Of a DNA stretch of 64,000 bases, positions 23,338 through 34,710 are shown piece by piece. How positions within the stretch are numbered: the first letter of the stretch is position 1; every line of letters begins with the position of its first letter. Position numbers and translations under genes: made by a program. Source of the DNA: Turbatrix aceti (lineage: Eukaryota; Nematoda; Chromadorea; Rhabditida; Panagrolaimidae); the NCBI GenBank assembly GCA_963969345.1, contig OZ017768.1, forward strand, positions 3,434,718 through 3,498,717, read 5' to 3'. Under the pieces are notes generated by a model. The model saw only the letters and a program-made list of their open reading frames with translations, was not told the DNA's origin and did not search any database.

Positions 23338-24095
23338 GAAAATGATCTCGACTTGTTCTCGCTTAACACAGTGCCGTGATACATACGTGTTGGTGCCATA
23401 AAGAATGTTGTTGTTGCTATAGTAAAGCGAGACCCATTCAGGAATCTGAGGACTGTATTGCACAGAATTTCAAAAGATATGAAGAAGCTGTAGTTTCATG
23501 CAGATGCCGAACTTAATGTTTCTGGATGAATCTCATACACATGCTCAAACGACTTCCATAACAACAATATCGAACTTGATATATTTGGCTCCATCTCATA
23601 CACCTACTCAAACGGCATCCATGACAACAATTCAAATGTCAATATCACTCAACTCCCACCCTGAATCCAACCCAAAAGATACTGTTTATTTAATTTTCTG
23701 CGTTCTGATGCAAATGCGACAACAAACAATTGCACTTCAATTCCAAAATGAAAGACAGGTGAGGCCATGTGCACAGAGGGTCCTGGCCGGAATCCGTTGC
23801 TCCTGACCGTAGAAAGCCGTTAAATAATTCAAACAATATTCAGCAATGAAATTCTAATGACCACGGGCGATGGGCGATGGACGACGGGCGACGGGAAGAA
23901 ACGGGTGATGGATGCAGAGGGGACAACACGGAGGAAACAAGCTACAAGAACCACAGCGGTAAACATCGGTGGAGTCAAAAGGCCAAAAGAGTGACGCTAC
24001 AGTCTTGAGACAGTGGCACCCGTTGCAACGGAGGGGGACGGAGATGCTGATGAGGCGGGGGTGGCGAGGAGGCGTGGGACAGACGACGACTCCCA
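23338..24095. other. Intergenic region between GT31 gene and ALG2
   Basis: The two genes converge here. A degenerate repeat of about 65 bp is visible at 23515-23650: CTCATACAC-TGCTCAAACGACTTCCATAACAACAAT, then CTCATACACCTACTCAAACGGCATCCATGACAACAAT. A GAC/GGGCGA-rich run lies at 23860-23900. No supported exon. Confidence 0.55.
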
Positions 24096-25857
24096 CTACC
24101 CCCGTGAGCGAGGACGCAGGCCTTCTGTCAGGTGAGCTGGTAGAGGCTTGGACTTGTGCAGCACGATCTCGGGCACTTCGTCGTACTCCGGAGGCGTTAG
24201 GTCGTGGATGCGGGGGTAGGCGGTGGTGTTCTGTTGCTGCGGAGGAGGAAGCACACGGTCGTGTTTACACTCGATCGGCGTGTAGGAATCCGGGAACATG
24301 GTGACCAGTGCCTTATCTATTCTGCCACCAAAACCGGACAAGCTGAACTCATCCTCGAAGCGTTTGCGCTGAAGAAAAATACGAAAAATAGTTTATGCAT
24401 ACTCGAAAGGGTCAATTTTGACTGGTTTAACCAGTTTTTGTTTTAGTCCGAAAAGTTACCTGATACTGGTACAGAGAATCCTTGTCCAAATCTTCCCAGA
24501 GATCGCGGTGGATGTGCTGTTCCATGGCGATGGCGAGGAGTTTTGCGTCGGGTTCCCGGATCTAGAAATAGTCCGTTAGGCTGGAAAGAACCGAAGAAAA
24601 CTTGCCTTTGTGCCAGTTATGCCCTCTAATACGGTTTCGGCAGGTCCACCACTGTCGATGACGATGACAGGACGACGCTGTTCGAGTGCCTCGATGGGCA
24701 CGATGCCAAAGTGCTCGTTGGGAGGAGTGTAAAGTACTGTATCGCAGTAGCGGAAGAGCTTGAACTTATCCTCCTCATTTGGCGAAGGAACGAACTCGAT
24801 GACGTCGTCGACGCCGAGATCCGTTGACATGCTCAACAGCAATTTGTAATAGATGCGGGATTCGGGGATGTGAGGCATGACGGATCCCGCGAGCTGGATC
24901 CGTGGTTTGTAGCCTCTCTTCTTGAGGATCGCTAAAACGTATGCATGCATTGAGTTCTATGTTGAGAGCTCTTTTTGGGTCAACGCGAATTTTACGTGTC
25001 TGTGATAGTGCGCGTGTGCCCATACGACACTTTCCTCTCACCCAGTATCGCTGACACAATCTCAACCCAAATTCTTGGTCTCTTACCCTGCCGAATGAAA
25101 GATACTCTCCGAAAATGGAAAACGAAATCGTCTTACCTGCCGCTTCGATGATAATGTCAAGACGCTTTTCTGGCCAAAAGCGATTCATCGATAGAAATAC
25201 GTAGCGATCGTTTGGCGGCCTCTGAAGGCGACTGATCGGCGGGAATGGCACTGACAGACTGTCGACGTCGCAGGGAGGGTAGACGACCTGGATCTTGGAC
25301 GTGCATATCGATGGCATAACTTTGGAAAATGACGACGCTGTGAAGTTGGAATTCACCATGATAACGTCTGCGGATTCATAAAGCCAGCCTTCGATGAGGC
25401 CGATGAGGTTGCTGTACCAGCGGTAGAGGAAGAAGCGATTGGGTGTCACGAGTTGCTGGGGAAAGTGGCAGTAGAAAAGGACTTTCGCTGACGGGAAGCG
25501 CCATTTGAGAAGGGGGACACATGAAGCACTGTGATCGACGACAATAAGGTCGGGATCGAGGTCGGACATGGCCAGGCGATAAGCCAGAGCTATGTTCTGT
25601 GTAAACCAATCACCGGGGTGCAGGTTTAAACCCACTTTTCTGATTTCTGAAAAGCAGGATTTTTACATCGATGCCAAAATTTTTATTTTGGGCTACTCAC
25701 CGACGCCAAAAAAGTCTTCATCCTTCCAGTATTTGTCGATCATGGTTGTGAGCCAGACTACGCGGTGCCCTCCGCTGGCAAAGTGCCGAATCATCCCGAT
25801 CGTGCATCTGTCCGAACCTCCGTTCCATTGCTCTGGATGGATGATGACGACAAGCAT
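24096..25857 (-). CDS. alg2: Alpha-1,3/1,6-mannosyltransferase ALG2
   Basis: Minus-strand exons 25857-25701, 25646-25087, 24956-24606, 24561-24460 and 24368-24096 give about 480 residues (human 416). It is a GT4 enzyme that adds the second and third mannoses to the dolichol-linked oligosaccharide on the cytosolic ER face. Seen in order: MLVVIIHPEQWNGGSDR; IVVDHSASCVPLLKW; VLFYCHFPQQLV; MVNSNFTASSF; LSMNRFWPEKRLDIIIEA; and the donor-binding VLYTPPNEHFGIVPIEALEQRRPVIVIDSGGPAETV with the E(x7)E motif. The tail from about residue 415 (Pro/Glu-rich) extends beyond the human protein. The intron between 24606 and 24561 uses a GC donor (AAAG/GCAAGT). The 25087 boundary is chosen for frame; a stronger GTAAGA at 25136 would break it. 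The ATG sits 2 nt after TTTTCAG. Confidence 0.92.
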
Positions 25858-25862
25858 TTCTG
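25858..25862 (-). other. Probable trans-splice acceptor of ALG2
   Basis: On the minus strand TTTTTTCTTTTCAG is followed by AA and then the ALG2 ATG. Joining the upstream coding exon (26237-26089) to this site puts ALG2 out of frame, so addition of a spliced leader here is the simplest reading. Confidence 0.5.
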
Positions 25863-26081
25863 AAAAGAAAAAAGTCCGTAATCAGGATGGATGCAGACTC
25901 GCTCTCCGTCCTGCTCTGCGCGTGATGCGAGATCTGTGCTCGCAGATAACGATACATTAAAATCGTGGTCTGTGAAAAAAAAGAAAGTAGGAAATGAATG
26001 AATGAATCCATTCTTCGATTCCATTAAACGGTCTAACGAGTTTTTTCGAGTCTCAATGAATTCAACAAACTTAAGAAAGCC

Positions 26082-26237
26082 TTAACCCACCTTGTCGTGT
26101 CCGGCAACCGATGTTTCGTTAAAAGTACGACGAGCAAACCAGACGGCCAGAGAAAGAGGAATGCAGATGATGAGGCCGATGATGTAGACAGCGATGCAGA
26201 GAGGTTTGGACAGGAGGAAGGGCTTGGTCGATGCCGT
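26082..26237 (-). CDS. Putative 51-residue membrane microprotein upstream of ALG2
   Basis: A short open frame reads MTASTKPFLLSKPL, then one strong hydrophobic helix (CIAVYIIGLIICIPLSLAVWFA), then RRTFNETSVAGHDKVG and stop. The stop TAA lies 220 bp upstream of the ALG2 acceptor on the same strand. If transcribed together, this would be a two-gene operon. The AAG/GTGGGT near its end could also be a splice donor, joining the helix to an exon starting at 25972 (after TTTTCACAG) in a different frame from ALG2. It is unrecognised. N-glycosylation sequon NET lies after the helix. Confidence 0.4.
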   Translation of the reverse strand, partial: TASTKPFLLSKPLCIAVYIIGLIICIPLSLAVWFARRTFNETSVAGHDKVG

Positions 26238-27143
26238 CATAGGGCTCGGTCCGCGAGAGTGGCAATCGACGGTGGGAGTGGTTGAAGGGTTGCTGAAGCT
26301 CGGGGGAGGCAACAACAACTGCAACAATCACACGCACGCGTCGCGTAGAGAAGGGTGAAGCTCTTGATCAAAGGTACCAGAAGAGGAGGTAGGCGGCTGA
26401 GGTCCAACAAGGACTGCCGGCTGTTTCCTGTAACGAAAGTCTGACTGTTGTACATTATTATTCAAGGATAAAAAAAGTGAAGAGTCCCGCATGCCGCCCG
26501 GTTGAATAAAATTGAAACAAAATTGTACGCGGTCGACGCGTCATAACTCCGAGTTTCCTGCCGTTAGACAGCCGCTGACGAACAGATACGACGACGAAAG
26601 GGCATTTCCGTTTTTCTCTTTCTTTCTTTCTTTGCTTTGCGCATCTTGTTCCCGCCTTCTGCCTCCTTCTGGGGAGGAGAATGGTGCTTTCTTCATCGTG
26701 ATAAGCTTTCGTGACTCTACCAATTATCCTGTTTTCAGGAAGAAATGCATGACCTCGTTGACTGAGACGACGTGGCATGCGCGACTCGACTCGCAACTCA
26801 ACTGAGGGGCGGATATCGACTCATGCCATATCACTCAGACAAGCCTCTCTTTTTTTTCAAATGATGAAGGAACAAACGAACGCAACTTATCGCCGACCGG
26901 GGGAGCAAGCGGTATGTCAACTGTGACGATAAACCCATTAGCATGAAAACTATGGCTGTGCGCAGCGGCGATAAGGCCTTATCGCTTGGACATGTTGTGG
27001 TAGAACAGGTCCTGTTGCAAGAACAATACTCAGAACATAACAGTCACAAACACAGGTCGCGGTTGTTGGATTGTTGTTCGAAGCACGTGTAAGGCAAAAA
27101 GCAAAAATATTGCTTTGCTATAAGTTGTAACCCTCATCGATCT
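26238..27143. other. Divergent intergenic region, no gene seen
   Basis: About 0.9 kb between the ALG2 cluster (-) and the sugar transporter (+), so it probably carries both promoters. TTCTTTCTTTCTTTC pyrimidine runs lie near 26615. No exon is supported. Confidence 0.45.
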
Positions 27144-29232
27144 ATGGCTCTGCCTCCTACCCGACTTCTAGTCGTTCTAGCGTTTGTCAGCTTTGCATCC
27201 AACTGGCAATTTGGATATCAGGTAAACCCGCAACTTCAACAGGTGCACAAAACACATGTTTTTTTTGCAGATCACCTACATCAACACCGCTTCCCCGGCC
27301 TTCGTTCACCTTGCTCAGTTTGCCAGGTGCCAGAGCGTGAATGGAGTCCAGACGACTGATTGCACGATTCATCCCGACACCACTTCGTGGTCATCTGAGT
27401 GGAGTCTCATAGTTTCGAGTTTTTACGTCGGAACTTTCTTTGGATTTGTATCGGTAAGCTCAAATCTCTTCTACGTGCCACAACATTGGTTTTCAGGTGC
27501 CGTACCTGTACCGATCAATCGGCGTGCAAAATGCACTATTGTTTTCCTGCTTCCCCGCATTGTTTGGCTGCTTTCTGCAGCTTTTGGGACGCGTTGCCGC
27601 TTCCATAGGTGAGTGTGATAAGGATTTCGTGACTGTGTCTCTGTGAGTGTGGTTTTATGACTCTAGCACGCACGTCATTTTATGGGGGAAAGAATAGATG
27701 CTAATCAAAGCATAGTTTCGTGTCTTCGTAGTCTGGAGTCAAAACCCATTCCGGCTCGACGAGGACGTGCGAGCCAGAGTCGTTACTGTCACATTAAATG
27801 CAGACTCTGGTGGCTGACAAAATCTTTCAACGGTCCTCCGTTGACTAAACGTGCCTCTTTTGTCGTTCTGATGGCGTGATAACAGTCACATACTCGTTTT
27901 TTTTGCAGGAGAACTGGCTTTTGTCGGAGATCTCGTCGTCGGGCGATTCCTCGTCGGTATCCAAGCCGGATGCGCGCTTTGTCTCCTGCCCATCTTCACA
28001 ATCGAGACGAGTCCACCGAGATTCCGTGCATTTCTTTCCAGTCTTCAGGTAATTCCGGATTCTTTGAATCTGGTTTTTTAAGCCTTACGTAGACAAAAAT
28101 TTTCAGCAAGTGGCACAGGCTGCTTCGACGCTCATTGGCCTTCTGGTTGGCTCGGAAACAATCATCCCCCTGGGCAGCAGTCATTTTGAATTCACACAGG
28201 TGATAGGGCTGTTACCGACGCTGGCATTTGCCATTGTTCTTTATCGCCTGCCTAAGACCCCCTTTCACATTGTCGATACGAACGGCTTTGATTCTGATGA
28301 ATCTGAGCTGGAGGAAAGCGTCGAATTTTATCATGGCAACCGTCGAGCTACTGCAGATGTCAAAATCGAGGCTTATGAACGCTGGGATGTTGGATACGAG
28401 TCTGCGTGGGAGGAGCTGATGGTGCCGGAGAATCTGAAAGGCCTGATCATTGGCACTCTCGCGGGAATCAGCTACGCCTTTACCGCGGACGATATTATCG
28501 ATTCGTACTCGTCAGAGCTCCTTGAAGTTAGTTTGAAATTCTGAAACACATTGACAATTTTTTTTTGTTTTTTTTTAGGCCGACGGTTTCGGCGAAACAG
28601 CATCCGAAGCAGTTACCGTAATCTACGGAGCGCTGCTGGTGCTGGCGTCCATCTTTGGATCATTCATGGTAGATCGATTCGGCAGCAAACGCGTTCTCGT
28701 AATCGGCCTCTGTTGCACGGCTCTTTTCAATGGCATTGCTTTCATCGGCGCTGTCACCGACGTCGTCATCTTCGAAATGGTCGGCTTTGGACTGACAAAA
28801 CTGGCTATTGGGCTAGGGGCCGGCGGGCCGGCCTGGTTTTTGACATCTGAGATCGTCAATCCTCGTGTCACCCCTCAAGCGCAGGCAGTGAGCACTGGAT
28901 CGCTTCTCGTCACTTCGGGTCTCGTCACATTTTTCTTCCTCCCCGCCAACGCGTCCATCGGTCCAGCGAGTCTCCTGTTCTTCGCAGTGATACCGGCTCT
29001 CATCTTAGCTGCCGCGATCGCCGTGCTCCTCCCTGACCCCCTCAACCGAACCTATAATGACATCCGGGAAGCTCTCCTGCGAAAAACCTTCTCGGGACTA
29101 ATATCGCCAAACGATTGCACTGGTCCGTCGATGCACTGGTCCCACGCCGGGGACCTCGAGCCGCTCAACAAGCTCTCGAACGACTCTTCTTTCGGCTATG
29201 GATCATTGCAGGGTTCCGTCGACGTTTTTTAG
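27144..29232 (+). CDS. Facilitative sugar transporter, GLUT/SLC2-like (MFS)
   Basis: Exons 27144-27221, 27271-27453, 27497-27608, 27909-28048, 28107-28526 and 28579-29232 give 528 residues. TM1 reads LVVLAFVSFASNWQFGYQITYINTASP, the GLUT N-terminal pattern; an extracellular loop follows, then VGRFLVGIQAGCALCLLPIFTIETSPPRFRAFLSSLQQ, matching the GLUT GRF..G...G......Y..E..P...RG motif, and the large central loop. The second half has MVDRFGSKRVLVIG (the DRxGRR-type loop), GLGAGGPAWFLTSEIV (GLUT GPGPIPW.. region) and ends LLPDPLNRTYNDIREAL, in the position of the PETKG motif. PESPR and PETKG are not conserved (YRLPKTPF and LPDPLNRT). Twelve membrane segments are expected. The substrate, probably a hexose, is inferred from family only. 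Confidence 0.88.
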
Positions 29233-29478
29233 GGGCTTCCCGAAGTTCGAAGTTACTCCCACCGTTTTTGTCGGTGTATGCATCAGATGATAAATTTTTG
29301 TTCTTTGAGTTATACTTATATCAATGGATGCCATTTGGCACAATTCTGAAAAGCAAGTAAGTAGCGGGCAGTGTGTGATATTGCACGGAGGATATCGAGT
29401 CTGTCTGGCGGGATGGAGGGGTGAATGATTGCACGTGTGACGCGGATTGATTCATTCTGCTTGAAAAAAAAAAGAGAT

Positions 29479-32400
29479 TCAAAGCAGCGTGTCTGGGACC
29501 TTGAGCGGCGACTGGCGATGCTGCATGCGAAGCGCGGAGGGTGGTTGCATCGCGGGACGGACCATTGCCATCGGGGCTCCTCTGGAAAAACAATTAAATT
29601 GGCTTCATGAATCCCAAAAATCGCCTAAATATATGTGTACCTGGATGTGAGGAACAGCGCCTGTGTCGGCGTCGCTCGGGTCGCATTTTGCATTTCGTAC
29701 AGCCGTTTCTCGCGCTGTAACTCATCAATCAGACGATTCTTCGCATCAACTTCCTCTGCGAGTTTGGAATTCTGCGTTTGGAGCCAGACAGTCATGGATT
29801 CAGGCGTCGAGCAGGCGGTCGTCGTCGACGAGGACGAATCTCCGGCTGGGGACGACAGCGGAGCGAATCGACACTCCGTGATTCGGGAATCCCTTTTCGC
29901 TGGCTGTCATGAAGGCGTTCATCCGGCGATTCAGCTCGCTCACCTGCGCTCTGATAAAATTGAGCTTCTGTTCGTGTACTGCCGAATCCTGAAGACGATG
30001 ACGTCATTTTTAGTTGACCAGCAAAAAAATATTTTTTTTAAAGTCCCCTGCGTGTGAACCTTGTGACTGATACATTTGGCCGAAGGAAATGATGTGCACT
30101 AATCTGTCCGTCTAATCCGGCCTATTTTTGTTGTTATCCCGATTAACTTGGGGGTGGTAAGGTCAGGTGGGAAAACAAGCGCACAACAAAATTATTGTCC
30201 ATGCTTCTAGGGCTTCGTTACGTTCTTCTACGTGTTGCGTAAGGTATTAGAAACCACCATGCATGCATGCGGTGCACAAAAAGGGTTCATAGATTGCCTT
30301 TGGCACAAATCTGCAAAAACTATAGACCACAAAAGACAGCGCGAAATTACGGTAATTTCAAATTCAGGAACTGAAAGTTTTTGGCACTGGAGTAAACAAA
30401 ATTCAAAAATATGTACAAAATCTCGCCATCGTGCTTCAAAAAAACACTACGTCATATCGTAGTCATAGTAGTCGTTAGCAACACGCTTGGCACATCACGA
30501 TTCAGCAGTATCTGGCAGCGCGTAATGGCACGGCAAACAGCGTCATTTCGGGGGAAAGCTGTAATTTGGCTCCAAAAAAACAGCTCATTCGAGGCCATCA
30601 ATCATCCCCCGCCTACCCCGACGCATTCAAAATATAGTACCTAAATTACGTCGAGCCATGCCTGAATTTGGCATGTAATCTGTTATTTATTTTTGTTACC
30701 GATCTCATTTCTCCGGTCCGGTGTAGGCGGCTTTTTTTTAAATTTGCAGCTTAAAACAGATTAAAAAAAACTTTTCTACAGTAGAAATAATGTGCTAATA
30801 ATATATTTTTTTCTGCCGATGATCTCATTTTTCCGGATGCCAATAAAAGCATTTCAACAAATCCTTGACTCACCAGAGCAACCATGCCACGGTTGAGCAT
30901 ATCCCGTCGCTTGTCGAGACTCGTGATGCGCTGCTCGTACCACGCCGTGAGTTTGGCGCACGTATCGAGGCCTTTGCGGATCATTTCGTATTCTTCGCTC
31001 AGCAGCTTTTCGTGTTTTGTCTGCAAAAAAAAAATGTTAGGGCGTAATAATTCTTATTACAGTGTCCGTCGTTGCTTTTTTTGTATATCCCCGCGCGCGT
31101 GCCTTGCTTTGCTGTGCCTTTTCTTCCGCAAAGTAGGTAAACAGGAGCCGTGAATGAAAATGACGTCAAGGGCATCATGCGCTTGCGTGCAGAATGACTC
31201 CAGAAGGCTTTTTTCATAATTGAACAAAAAAAGAAGCAAAGTTGGCATTGTTACGGAAGGGTGGAATGCCAAATGTGGGGACTGGACAGGACAATGGATG
31301 GAGAAGGGGTGGATCGAGTTGCGCACCAACGAACTATTCAGGGTGTCCTTCACTTAGCCTGATGAAGGCATAAATAGACGCTCAAGACTCCGGGTATGGG
31401 CATTCTGACTTCCGAAACAGTCGACGGCTGAGGGAAAACGCGGAGGCCTGCATCACTTAGGCGGCGGGTTACTGTAGTCTCGCCGCCTTTTAATAAGATG
31501 CCAAACCTCGACTTTGTACTCTTTCACCCCAAAATGGGATTGATTGCCGACTGCCAGGCACTCCAAAAAAATTTCTGCCTCTCCTTTCCACCCACCTATT
31601 AGTAAGCCTGCATCCGAGCATTCGGCACGTTTATCCGAAAACAACACGGTTGTCCACGAAAATTATACTCCCCCCAAAATTCAAAAAAAATCTGTCTTTT
31701 GCCACAAAAAAAATCTTTCTTTCCTCTGCTTTTCTAAATTTTCGCCGAAGCGCAAGATCTCGTCACTTTGTACAGAACTCTGCTTTCCATTGTTTCGTAG
31801 AACAAAAGAAAATGGTAATCGTATCCTGGAGCAGGCAATGTGCCCTCCAGGCCTTCGGTATCCCCCCGGCACGTGACAAGTCAGGTCCCTCGCGTGAATT
31901 CGTTTGTTCGTTTGTATCCAGCAAAAAGGGGGCGTGGTCTGTTGGTGCCCCAACAGTGCCACGTGTTGGTTGGTGGTAAGGGTGTGGTAGTAGCAAGCTT
32001 CGCCGCCGTCGTCGTTGGCCAGCTATATATATGATACGCCAGTTTTTTTTAGAAGCATAGTATACTCCTCAACCCACAGAGTGAAAGCCATGTCCTCCAC
32101 CTCGGTGTCGTCCACGATTGTGGCCGGCCTCGCTGCGACGTTTCTCATGATCGACGTCTTCGCTGCCGTCGTTCTAGCAGCACCTATCGATTCGCAGACG
32201 TATAGCATTGCAACCGGGCGCGGTAGCATCATGCGACCTGGATTCATGTTTCCCTTCGACGAAGGTCTCGATGACTCTATGGTGTAGGTTTTTGGGGGTT
32301 TTGCCGAACTTGGGAGGGTCAAAAATCTTTATTCTACGGTACCAGATCTGACAAAGACCGCTGAGGGTGTCACGCTAGAGTGCCATTGTTCTTAACTTTC

Positions 32401-34710
32401 AAAAGTGCGTCTAAGCTTAAAATAAAAAAAAATGTTGGGCACAAAAAAAACCCAAAAATATTTTTTCAACCCCCGCTCATTTCAGGAAACGATCAGCCGC
32501 CCTCGGCCGCGTCGGCTGGAGGCCAGCAAAGCGCTCCATGGCGATGGGCCGCGTCGGCTTCAGGCCCGGCAAGCGATCGATCGCAACCGGTCGTCACGGC
32601 TTCCGCCCCGGCAAACGCGCCCTGGATGCCCTCATGGACGACACCAGGCTCAACGACCTCGAAGACCAGTACGAGCCTTTTGGCGCCTATTCCCTCGTGT
32701 AGTAGATTCCCTGTGTGCTGCTGTCTCCTCAAAAATCACATCGCACATCTCACCTGTCCTGCTCTGCTCGTGTTCGTGTTCGTTCGCGTTTGCCTCTTAT
32801 CCTTCACCTGTTCAAAGGCTTACCCGATGACTCCTCCTCACTTTTGCCGCGTTGTCCGAAGTAATAAATTCAGCGAGAGTTATAACTGTAGTGAGAGTCA
32901 GAGGCCACTTGAAGGTACTTAACCGCCGTTGATCGCCCTCGAGTGGGGCCCGGTGAGCAGCGTTGTCAAAAAAAACATAGGTACCAACATGGGTCCAAAG
33001 TATACGCACGTAAATACTTACTGACCGTTCTTTTTTTTCTTTTTTTCCCTTTTCGACCCAAAAAAAATTGAAAAAAAATCTTGAAAGTGAGCTGCACTCA
33101 TGAATTCGGATTTTTTACGACAAGACAATTTCGAAGACCAGAATTAACTAATCCAGACTCAACTTGGCTTTGCTGGGTTTTACAACCGTGACCGTGACGC
33201 GGCCATGCTGGATGCGAATTAGACACCGGTCTTATCTCCTGGAGATCACAAAACTACGCAGAAAAGAGATCCTGGAGATTAAATGCGTCCCGTAAACAAC
33301 AAGCAACCCTTGCAGTGACGTTTCCGCATTAAAAAAAGACAACCCACCACTTGCGGCGTGTGCTCCGGAAGGTAGAGGCTCTGTCTGGCGTTTCCATTGG
33401 CCAACGGGGTTGTTGCCGGATCGCAGAGCGGTGTCGAGGCTGCAGACATCCTCGAATCCCTCCACCTGATTTCTGCCATCGAAGATGAGCCTGCAAACCG
33501 TTGATTTATTTTTTTTTTCAACGACCTGCGGCCATGGATTCCATGAACTTACAATTGCTGGTCATAGAATTCGAGCTGATAGGCCTGAAGTGGAGCATGG
33601 AGCCGTTGGACGTCGCGTTTCCGTGCACGGAATTTCTTACGTTCTAAAAAATGAAAAAAAAAATTTGCAAAAAAAAGTCTGGAATACAGTAACAAGGGTT
33701 TAGTGACCACACAACCCTGCTCCTGGCGTCTGAACAATGGAAAAACAAAGTGACGTAATTTTGTGCCGTCTGTTGTTTCAGACAACGCAAGGGTATCCAA
33801 TCAAAGCACAACAACCTGGCTTCCCTGCTCTTTGAAATTCATCCCGCTGCCTTCGGTTTTTTTTAGACAGGCAAAAAAAGGGAAGAGGATTTAGGTGCCA
33901 AACAAGCAGCAAGCAACAAGCAAAAAACAAAATTCTATGAAACAGATAAAAAAAATACGTCTGGCGCGTCAAATTAAAAAAAAACACAAAACAACCCCCG
34001 CAAAAAAAAATATTTATTTTTATAATAAATTAAACCTACACTGTGACTATGCCGCTTGGACCTCAACTGGACCCTGACAGGATCAGAGTCGTTGGTAGCC
34101 GTCGAAGAGGGCGTAGACGCGCCGTAAGCAGGTGGCTTGCGGGAGGGGTGATGGATGACGCCCCGCAGCGGTCCGACCGATCTCCGGCCGCCCTCGATAT
34201 CGCCCAGTGGCCGGGAATTGATCGATTCGGAATTGGAATTGACCGGGGAAGGTGGCACGTTGAGGTTCGCGCCTTCCGACTGGACACGCTTGAGGCCGGC
34301 TGTCTGGCGCTGTTCGGCTATCGAAATTCGAACGCCTGCGAGGAAGCGTTCGAAGCTTACGAGTCCGCTTGGAGGCACTGTTCGGGCCAGGTGATCCGGG
34401 AAGCTGGCAGGTAGAGCGTGCACGAGTCGTGGAGGAAACCGGCGCCAATGAGAGCAGATCTGAACAGGTTTTGGGTTAATTAACGATCCCAGGAGTCTAA
34501 TCAAGGGTGATATGTAATTAAGTTTTTTGAAACCTGATTTATCATTTTTTACGCAGGTGCTGGGAAAAACAAAAGAATGTGTTATATAGTACAAAAACGA
34601 ACGTTCTCATAGCTGACGAGGCCCGTGCGATCGACGTCGACGGAATCAAAGAAGGCACGCAGCGAATCGACAAACTGATCGCTGAGCTGGATAAAACGGG
34701 GCCCTCTCAT
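29479..34710 (-). CDS. sapcd2: SAPCD2-like (suppressor APC domain-containing) protein
   Basis: Minus-strand exons 34710-34603, 34459-34040, 33643-33553, 33490-33351, 31020-30874, 29988-29944, 29903-29641 and 29581-29479 close in frame to 438 residues. It aligns in order with vertebrate SAPCD2: an N-terminal EF-hand-like block (DQFVDSLRAFFDSVDVDRTGLVSYEN), PPSGLVSFERFLAGVRISI, a long disordered region, the coiled-coil KLLSEEYEMIRKGLDTC...WYEQRITSLDKRRDML, and the C-terminal MTVWLQTQNSKLAEEVDAKNRLIDELQREKRL. SAPCD2 is described as a cortical regulator of spindle orientation and polarity that works with LGN/NuMA and APC. The 40-nt intron 29943-29904 is needed to keep frame, yet its own sequence reads as continuing coiled coil (VSELNRRMNAFMT). 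The 2.3-kb intron 33350-31021 contains the RPamide gene on the other strand. Exon 1 has a weak GTTCGT donor. Confidence 0.75.
32090..32702 (+). CDS. RPamide neuropeptide precursor (NLP-2/NLP-22/NLP-23 type)
   Basis: Exons 32090-32283 and 32486-32702 encode 136 residues. An N-terminal hydrophobic segment (IVAGLAATFLMIDVFAAVVLA) acts as signal peptide. After a KR site come three peptides, each bounded by KR: SAALGRVGWRPA-KR, SMAMGRVGFRPG-KR and SIATGRHGFRPG-KR. The second and third end in Gly before KR and would be amidated to ...FRP-NH2. The first ends in Ala and would stay a free acid, as one NLP-23 peptide does. A fourth related sequence, SIATGRGSIMRPG, lies just after the signal peptide without a dibasic site. 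The C-terminal acidic peptide (ALDALMDD...) is a spacer. RPamides signal through GnRH/AKH-related receptors and affect sleep and arousal in C. elegans. The gene sits antisense in the largest intron of the SAPCD2-like gene. Confidence 0.9.
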
